NCBI GenBank assembly: GCA_964400725.1
Contig: CAYNVS010000072.1
Span: 1 to 10,759, forward strand
Reading direction: 5' to 3'
DNA from: CAYNVS01 sp964400725
GTDB taxonomy: Bacteria > Myxococcota_A > SURF-8 > CAYNVS01
Length of the DNA stretch: 10,759 nucleotides
The position numbers and the translations under genes were made by a program. Under the pieces are notes generated by a model that was not told the origin of the DNA, did no database searches, and saw nothing but the letters and a program-made list of their open reading frames with translations. Of the stretch, positions 1 through 5,040 are shown one piece after another (the first letter of the stretch is position 1; each line of letters starts with the position of its first letter).

Positions 1-29
1 AGAAAAGCCAACTGAAAGGAGACGAAGAA

Positions 30-1976
30 ATGTTAAAAAGAAAACTAACAGTCAACGCGGCAACTATTTTATTTGCGGTTGCGCTGGCCGGGTTATCAAG
101 CCTTTTCTGTTCCGGAAGCGGCGCAGATAAGAAGGTTGACGCGATCACTTCCGCGACGCCCGGAGCCAAGGATGCCGTACTTACGTCGTCTCATTCCGGA
201 TGGGGAAACCCCGACTGCAACAAATGCCACAAGGAAAACCACATTAGCGGTTATACGCCCTCGGACTGCACAGTTTGCCACAGCTATAACAATATCGCCG
301 CAAGACCTGCGAATCACCCTGAAAATGGATGCGGAGCCGCGGGCGAATGTCATAAAGACGCCCATGCCGGTCTTAATTTTACGGCCCCGGACAGCTGCCA
401 AATCTGCCATCCGTACGCTACTCGTCCCCAATGCGGCATTCAGGCCGATTACGACGTAGTTGTTATCGGAGCCGGCGGCGGCGGAATGGCGGCGGCGACG
501 ATGTTGGCCAAAAACGGCCTTAAAGTCATCGTTCTTGAAAAGAATTACAAGGCGGGCGGCTGCATGACGACGTTCAAGCGCGGTCAGTACAGCTTTGAAG
601 CCTCTCTTCATGCCTATGACGGTCTGGATGAAGGAACCGGCATGAATATTGAAATGGTAAAAGCGTTAGGTATTTGGGACAAGATTAAACCAATCAAACT
701 GGATCCCATGTACCGGGTGGTATATCCGGATTTCACATTGGACATACCCGCCGACCCGGAGAAATACAAGGCTCTGTTGAAAAAGCAATGGCCGGATGAG
801 GCCGCCGGCATTGAGGCCCTGTTTGCCGAAATGAAAGACCTTGACCGTATTTTGAAAGCCGTGATGAAATGGCAGTATAACGGCGGTCCCGATCCCAGCG
901 GCGAAGATATTGCCAAACTAATGAATTATATGTCGAAAACGCTTACGGAAGTTCTTGATCAATATATACATAACGAGCAGCTTTTTTCAGTCTTTACGCA
1001 ATTGTCCGGGTTCTCCGGCACTGCGCCAAACAAAGTGGCGGCGCTCTTCTTTATCGCCATGTGGAACAGCTACCATTGGGGCGGATATTACTATTTTGAA
1101 GGCGGTTCGGGGTCGCTTATCGACGCCATGGTCAAAGTCCTCAAAGAGAATAACGGAATGCTGCGCGCAAACTCGCTCGCAACCAAAATCGTTATTAAAG
1201 ACGGCCGAGCGGTCAGCGTTCAGACGGCCGACGGCGCCTGCTTCAATGCGAAATATGTTGTGTCCAACGCCAACGCTCAGGATACTATCTTGAAAATGGT
1301 CGGAGAGGAGAACTGGCCGACCGATCAGGCGGCAAAAGATTATCTGGATAAAATCAAGAATTTCAAAATCGGTTTGTCGGCGTACGTCGTATATCTTGGC
1401 GTTGACCATGACTACCGCTCTATTTTCGGCGACAGCTATGAAATCAACGTCGGGGACAACTACGACGTGAACGCCGTTTTTGACGCGGTAATTGGCTGCG
1501 ACAAAGAAAAAACCGCGATCAGCATCGCCAATTACTCCGTGATTGATCCAACCGCCGCTCCCAAAGGAAAGAACGTTATTACTATTACATCCCAGCTAGG
1601 GTACGATTGTTATTCCAAGTGGAATTGGGACGCGTCGCACAGCCAGTACAAAAGCAAAAAAGAAGAAATCGGCCGGTATTATATCTCCCGCGCCGAAAAG
1701 ATTCTGCCGGGCTTGTCTTCGCACATCGAAGTCATGGAAGTCGGTTCGCCGGTAACCATCGGCCAGTTTGCGAACACGCAGAAAGGATCCATATTTGGAT
1801 GGGATAATACGGTCGATCAATCGACGAGGAACAGGCCTGAGCAGCAAACGCCCATTCCCAATCTCTTCCTTGCGGGAGCGTGGACTTTTCCGGGCGGCGG
1901 ACAATCTGCGGTAATGATTTCAGGCAGTTCTGTCGCCGGCATGATTCTTAAAGCTGAAGGTAAAAATAAGAAATAA
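30..1976 (+). CDS. Exported multihaem flavocytochrome: cytochrome c segment fused to CrtI/CrtISO/RetSat-like FAD oxidoreductase
   Basis: The 648-residue protein starts at an ATG preceded by AAAGGAG (15-21). Residues 1-27 are a signal sequence (KRK, then a hydrophobic run). Cys27 could be lipidated, but Phe at -1 makes a poor lipobox, so cleavage by signal peptidase I is equally possible. Residues 63-127 carry haem c motifs CNKCH (63-67), CTVCH (80-84), CQICH (123-127) and an atypical CX5CH (101-108), with extra His at 55, 71, 96 and 112 as possible sixth ligands. A Rossmann FAD site follows at 143-177 (GAGGGG at 147-152, Glu170 ending strand 2). A second FAD-contact segment near the C-terminus (611-640) contains LAGAWTFPGGGQSAV, typical of phytoene desaturase, carotenoid isomerase and retinol-saturase-like enzymes. 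The inferred role is extracytoplasmic reduction or isomerisation of a C=C bond, with electrons fed through the haems, by analogy with flavocytochrome c3 fumarate reductases, whose flavin domain is of a different family. There is no twin-arginine motif, so FAD would be loaded after Sec export. The substrate is unknown. Confidence 0.87.
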   Translation: MLKRKLTVNAATILFAVALAGLSSLFCSGSGADKKVDAITSATPGAKDAVLTSSHSGWGNPDCNKCHKENHISGYTPSDCTVCHSYNNIAARPANHPENGCGAAGECHKDAHAGLNFTAPDSCQICHPYATRPQCGIQADYDVVVIGAGGGGMAAATMLAKNGLKVIVLEKNYKAGGCMTTFKRGQYSFEASLHAYDGLDEGTGMNIEMVKALGIWDKIKPIKLDPMYRVVYPDFTLDIPADPEKYKALLKKQWPDEAAGIEALFAEMKDLDRILKAVMKWQYNGGPDPSGEDIAKLMNYMSKTLTEVLDQYIHNEQLFSVFTQLSGFSGTAPNKVAALFFIAMWNSYHWGGYYYFEGGSGSLIDAMVKVLKENNGMLRANSLATKIVIKDGRAVSVQTADGACFNAKYVVSNANAQDTILKMVGEENWPTDQAAKDYLDKIKNFKIGLSAYVVYLGVDHDYRSIFGDSYEINVGDNYDVNAVFDAVIGCDKEKTAISIANYSVIDPTAAPKGKNVITITSQLGYDCYSKWNWDASHSQYKSKKEEIGRYYISRAEKILPGLSSHIEVMEVGSPVTIGQFANTQKGSIFGWDNTVDQSTRNRPEQQTPIPNLFLAGAWTFPGGGQSAVMISGSSVAGMILKAEGKNKK

Positions 1977-2030
1977 TGCCGCCAAAGGCTAAGCTTTTAA
2001 TGAAACGCTGTCAATGATAAGGAGATAACC

Positions 2031-2834
2031 ATGTATCTGCGTATTGTTTCAACCATATTTGCCATGTTGGGGCTTGTAATTTTTATGACCGGCTGCGGCG
2101 GCGGAAGCGGAAATTCCGATAACGACGCCGCCGGCGACAGAGACGCGCCGGTTGAAAACGAACCCGATGAAACGCTGGAAGAAATCGCGCTAGAAGAAAT
2201 TGCGATTGAGGAAATTACGATTGAGGAAGAATGCGTAATTGAAGAAGAAGTTCTAATTGAGGAAGAACAGCCGGCGGAAGAAGAAGCCGCGGTTGAAGAA
2301 GAAGCGCTTGCAGATGGCGACGAGCCGGAGGTTGAAGAAGTTGTCGAGGCTGCGGAGGAAAACCCAACCGAAGCCGAAGAAACCGAAAACTGGCCGCCGA
2401 CCGACCCGTGGTGGGGCGTCAAGGAATGCAAACTGCCCGCCTGCGACGCGGGATCAACCGTTGAACCCGACCTTTCCGGTTTATGGACGCAGAAACTTAC
2501 GGCGTTATCTCACACATGCAACAAGATGATTGAGACGTTCAAGCCCGACATCAAACCGGGAGCCGTAACTACAAACCGCGACCAGTCGTTCGTATTGAGC
2601 GGCGAGTGCGTTTACGATAAAGTTGGAGGAACGCTCACTGGAGTAATTCACGGCGGCACTATGATAAACTGCATACTAATGCCTCCCCAAACAGGAGTAA
2701 TCGCCATGCCTACCGGATGGGTTACTTTCGCCGGAGCCTCCGGAACGGGAAAATCGACGGTTCATTTGTATAACGTTCCGATTGACCCTAAAGAATGCGT
2801 CGTTGAATACGACGTCGCTTATACGAAACAGTAA
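2031..2834 (+). CDS. Lipoprotein with Glu-rich repeat linker and Cys-containing C-terminal domain, function unknown
   Basis: The 267-residue protein has a Shine-Dalgarno AAGGAG just upstream of its ATG and lies 54 bp behind the flavocytochrome gene. Residues 1-21 are a hydrophobic signal peptide ending in MTGC, so Cys22 is the likely lipidated residue, followed by a GGGSG spacer. Residues 43-118 are extremely acidic. Within them, 49-93 is a degenerate repeat of 5-6 residues (LEEIA, IEEIT, IEEE and the like), probably an extended stalk or helical spacer. Residues 121-267 form a globular, probably beta-rich domain with a PPTDPWWG opening, a GLWTQ segment (150-154) and six Cys (133, 138, 163, 193, 214, 256) that could form disulfides. 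I recognise no family. A GASGTGKS string at 235-242 mimics a Walker A motif but is judged accidental. Its position between two putative redox or isoprenoid-type enzymes suggests a partner or carrier role, which is inference only. Confidence 0.85.
   Translation: MYLRIVSTIFAMLGLVIFMTGCGGGSGNSDNDAAGDRDAPVENEPDETLEEIALEEIAIEEITIEEECVIEEEVLIEEEQPAEEEAAVEEEALADGDEPEVEEVVEAAEENPTEAEETENWPPTDPWWGVKECKLPACDAGSTVEPDLSGLWTQKLTALSHTCNKMIETFKPDIKPGAVTTNRDQSFVLSGECVYDKVGGTLTGVIHGGTMINCILMPPQTGVIAMPTGWVTFAGASGTGKSTVHLYNVPIDPKECVVEYDVAYTKQ
2175..2309 (+). repeat. Degenerate tandem repeat encoding a Glu-rich 5-6-residue unit
   Basis: About 135 bp of purine-rich coding sequence is built from GAAGAAATT- and GATTGAGGAA-like units. 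It encodes LEEIA, LEEIA, IEEIT, IEEEC and then six-residue units ending IEEEV, IEEEQ, AEEEA and VEEEA. The change of period from five to six residues suggests expansion by slippage followed by drift. It forms the membrane-proximal linker of the lipoprotein. Confidence 0.75.
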
Positions 2835-2880
2835 AATTAAATCGCCTTAACGGACTAACCGCGGCGGAGAGTTGAATTAA

Positions 2881-4137
2881 ATGAAATCGCTTGAACGAAA
2901 CTTCGGAATCGGGCAATTTCGAGAAACTCTCCGTTGGGTTATTTTATCGTCATTACGAATAACTTATTTTGGACGCTTTACTTTAACCGTTGTTGTCTGC
3001 ATGCTCTATATATGCGGCTGCGGCGACGGACAAAAAGCCGACGGTCTTGCGCAAAAACTGAGCTTTGAAGACCATGCAAGCAAATTATCGGACGTTCCCG
3101 GTTCATATGAGTGGTGGAATTTTTTCGCGGAAGACGCCGCCGGACATTTATCCGTTTCCGCTATATTCATGTCGGCCAACCTATTCGACCTAAACTACCG
3201 CAAAGCGGTTTATGCGTGGAAGGCGAACCCTGAGAGCGCGCCCGCTCCGCGTCCCGGCGACTACTGGCTGCTGCAGATAAATGTATCCCTTAACGGCGAA
3301 AAGATTTTCTCCAACATCAGACGCTGGCCCGGCCATACCGCCGAGTTCTCGCGCGATAAACCGCGTGGGCGTATAGGATCAAGCTCTTTCGAGGCGGCAG
3401 ACGAGTCGGGCGGAACAGTTTTCCGGGTGAGTCTTGACGCTCCCGATATTACCAACAATTTGCGCCTTAAAGGCGATTTGGAATTCAAATCGAGCGCGCC
3501 CGGCTTTACTCCGGTCGGCGGGATGTACGGCTCTATGCCCGGCGGTTCGCTGCATGCTTGGAACTTTCCTTTAGGCTTGCCCGAATTTTCAGGCAAACTG
3601 CGCGTCGTTCGCAGAGACGGCGCAGACGAAATGTCGGAGCGTCAAGTTTCGGGACGAGGATACATGGACCATATGTGGGGCGAAGGGCTGCTTGGCGACG
3701 CGTTGAAGTCGTGGCATTTCGGAACCGCGGATCGAGGCTCAGCGGGCAGGGTTGTATATGTCTGGCTCGTTCCGGCGGCTGCGCAAGCCGATCCATTCGG
3801 TTATATTTTTCTCATTACGCCCGGCGCAATGCCCCGCATTTTACCGGTAGAATCTCTGACGTCGATCAGCCGAGCGGCAGGATTCTTTGGGCTTCAATAC
3901 GATTCCGCTTATTCTCTCAATACTCGCGCAGGCGACCGATTAACCGTTCATATTCAGACTCCATTAGGCGAAGACTGGCCGTTCCAAGTTTCCGGCCCTT
4001 CCAAACTGGAATTGTATCTTTCCGACTCCGGCGAAGAAAACCTTGCCGGCGTAACCGAATACTTGCTTCAGAGCGGGATTGACGACCCGAATTACGAGAC
4101 GCTTTTTAACCTTGTTGACCAGATGGAATGGCTGTAG
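2881..4137 (+). CDS. CrtC/AttH-like (hydroxyneurosporene synthase-type) lipoprotein
   Basis: The 418-residue protein begins at ATG 2881 with GGAGAG about 10 bases upstream, 46 bp after the preceding gene. The N-terminal region is unusually long (about 33 residues, mildly basic). A hydrophobic segment then ends in ICGC, making Cys47 the probable lipidated residue. The mature part carries hallmarks of the CrtC/AttH family, a double lipocalin-like beta fold: an early GSYEWWNFF (74-82) corresponding to the EWWYF-type motif, and GRGYMDHMWGEG (258-269) corresponding to the conserved Y-x-D-H-x-W-G motif, followed by a SWHFG strand. Known members hydrate the 1,2 double bond of acyclic carotenoids or are of unknown lipid-related function. 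As a lipoprotein, this one would act in the periplasm or at the outer membrane. With a CrtI/CrtISO-type oxidoreductase two genes upstream, a shared isoprenoid or lipid substrate is a reasonable inference, but carotenoid chemistry is not proven. No classical carotenoid synthesis gene (crtB, crtE) is in the window. Confidence 0.82.
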   Translation: MKSLERNFGIGQFRETLRWVILSSLRITYFGRFTLTVVVCMLYICGCGDGQKADGLAQKLSFEDHASKLSDVPGSYEWWNFFAEDAAGHLSVSAIFMSANLFDLNYRKAVYAWKANPESAPAPRPGDYWLLQINVSLNGEKIFSNIRRWPGHTAEFSRDKPRGRIGSSSFEAADESGGTVFRVSLDAPDITNNLRLKGDLEFKSSAPGFTPVGGMYGSMPGGSLHAWNFPLGLPEFSGKLRVVRRDGADEMSERQVSGRGYMDHMWGEGLLGDALKSWHFGTADRGSAGRVVYVWLVPAAAQADPFGYIFLITPGAMPRILPVESLTSISRAAGFFGLQYDSAYSLNTRAGDRLTVHIQTPLGEDWPFQVSGPSKLELYLSDSGEENLAGVTEYLLQSGIDDPNYETLFNLVDQMEWL

Positions 4138-4139
4138 CG

Positions 4140-4277
4140 CCCTGCCCCAATTTTATCGCCGAGAAAAAAATCGTTATTCACAAAATAAGCTTGCTCAAAC
4201 TCGCCGAACTCCTCGGAAACGTTACAAAAGCCTGTAAAATAAAAGGCGTTTCCCGCTCGCAATTGTACAAATACTAA
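4140..4277 (+). pseudogene. Remnant of an IS481/IS3-type transposase N-terminal helix-turn-helix
   Basis: One forward frame with no ATG runs from just after the CrtC-like stop codon to a TAA at 4275-4277. Its translation contains SLLKLAELLGNVTKACKIKG (4188-4247) followed by VSRSQLYKY. The pattern leucine-rich helix, GNV-x-KACK, G-[VY]-SR-x-x-[FL]-Y-x-Y is the N-terminal DNA-binding helix-turn-helix typical of IS481-family and related IS3-like DDE transposases. The reading frame stops where the linker to the integrase core would begin, and no downstream DDE domain is visible in any forward frame. It is therefore a decayed fragment rather than a working gene. I saw no terminal inverted repeats. 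It fills the gap between two converging genes and overlaps the stop codon of the opposing one. A fragment of another HTH protein is the alternative. Confidence 0.62.
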
Positions 4278-4483
4278 CCGCACTCTATCGGCGGCTCATT
4301 GAGCGGCGCGAACCAAGGGGCAGAATGATAGCCTTTTGAAAAAAGGCCAAGGTAATTGAAAAATGCAAACGCAACAAAAGCGGAGAAAAGCCCGAAGAGC
4401 ATAAAAAGTATTATACTCCCGCGTGGATTTTCCCGCGTCCAATGCGTCTTTTGGGCATCAACCTTTATATATTTTTTTTCCAC
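4274..4483 (-). CDS. Small single-span membrane protein, function unknown
   Basis: A 69-residue frame starts at GTG (4483-4481) with AGAGGA about 8 bases upstream and ends in TAG (4276-4274). The N-terminal ~22 residues are polar and basic (MEKKYIKV, then a WTRENPRG segment), followed by one strongly hydrophobic Phe/Leu/Ala-rich helix at about residues 24-48. The tail is short (YHSAPWFAPLNEPPIECG). The charge pattern predicts the N-terminus inside and the C-terminus outside. It lies 33 bp downstream of the nitroreductase on the same strand, so it is probably the last gene of that operon. No family is recognised. Coding status rests on the ribosome-binding site, the plausible transmembrane layout and the operon position. 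The opposite-strand frame across this region looks like a shadow. Confidence 0.68.
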   Translation of the reverse strand: MEKKYIKVDAQKTHWTRENPRGSIILFMLFGLFSAFVAFAFFNYLGLFSKGYHSAPWFAPLNEPPIECG

Positions 4484-4516
4484 GGTCGCGTCCTCTTCTC
4501 CCGCGGCGGGCGGGGG

Positions 4517-5017
4517 CTATTTATACGTTTGCCAATATATTTTCGCCTCGTCGTACTGCGTGCGCGCCGGCTTCTCCTCCGCCGGTACGCCTATTGGTAT
4601 AACCGCAAACGCCCATTGGTCGTCGGGCAGCTTTACAAGCGGCTTTATAAGCTCCTGCCGTTCCTCGTTCATGCCGCACCACGTAGCGCCAAGGCCGAGC
4701 CCCGTAACCGCAAGCAGCAGGTTCTGCGTCGCGGCGGCCAAATCCTGATGCGTGTAAAAGCGCGCCTTCTCGCCAAACGGTATAATCACGACGCCCGCCT
4801 CCAACCCAAACTTCGCGTAAGGGTGCGCAAGGCAGACCTCGGTCATTTTTGCCTTGTCGGTTATTACGATAAAGCGCCACGGCTGTTCGTTGCGGGCGCT
4901 GGGGGCGCTCATCGCGGCCTTGAGTATCGCTTTAATCTGCTCTTCCGTTACCGGCTCGCCGGTGAATTTGCGTATCGAGCGGCGTTTCATAATGAGTTCG
5001 AGAGTTGCGTTTTCCAT
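4517..5017 (-). CDS. Nitroreductase-family FMN oxidoreductase
   Basis: A 166-residue protein starts at ATG 5017, directly behind the strong site AAGGAGA; the frame stays open to 5158, but the upstream part overlaps the preceding gene and lacks a ribosome-binding site. Family motifs are RRSIRKF (12-18, phosphate/FMN contacts), SAPSARNEQPWRF (37-49) and GLGLGATWCG (106-115), a central part of the fold that lies near FMN. The C-terminal PIGVPAEEKPAR (141-152) is also typical. At ~166 residues it belongs to the short nitroreductase group common in anaerobes. Members are homodimers that use NAD(P)H to reduce nitro compounds, quinones, flavins or unknown substrates in the cytoplasm; the physiological substrate cannot be read from sequence. 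It begins 23 bp after the stop of the large lipoprotein gene, so the two are probably co-transcribed, although no functional link is obvious. Confidence 0.94.
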   Translation of the reverse strand: MENATLELIMKRRSIRKFTGEPVTEEQIKAILKAAMSAPSARNEQPWRFIVITDKAKMTEVCLAHPYAKFGLEAGVVIIPFGEKARFYTHQDLAAATQNLLLAVTGLGLGATWCGMNEERQELIKPLVKLPDDQWAFAVIPIGVPAEEKPARTQYDEAKIYWQTYK

Positions 5018-5040
5018 TGACGTTTCTCCTTGTTTTGCGT

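Noticed and set aside
1983..2000. AAAGGCT/AGCTTTT near-inverted repeat after the flavocytochrome gene
   Set aside because: It is an imperfect short stem without a T-run, so not supported as a terminator, and the next gene is only 54 bp away.
1997..2431. Long Ser-rich open frame on the - strand
   Set aside because: It is the antisense of the GAA/GAG-rich repeat (TTC/TCC/TCT read as Ser codons in another frame). The + strand has a ribosome-binding site and a lipoprotein signal.
2733..2756. Walker A-like string GASGTGKS in the acidic lipoprotein
   Set aside because: The protein is an exported lipoprotein with no Walker B or other NTPase motif, and the string lies in a probable beta-hairpin near the C-terminus.
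4500..4510. GC-rich palindrome CCCGCGGCGGG before the small membrane protein gene
   Set aside because: The stem would be only 4 bp with a 3-base loop in a short GC-rich spacer. It is too weak to call as a terminator or regulatory element.
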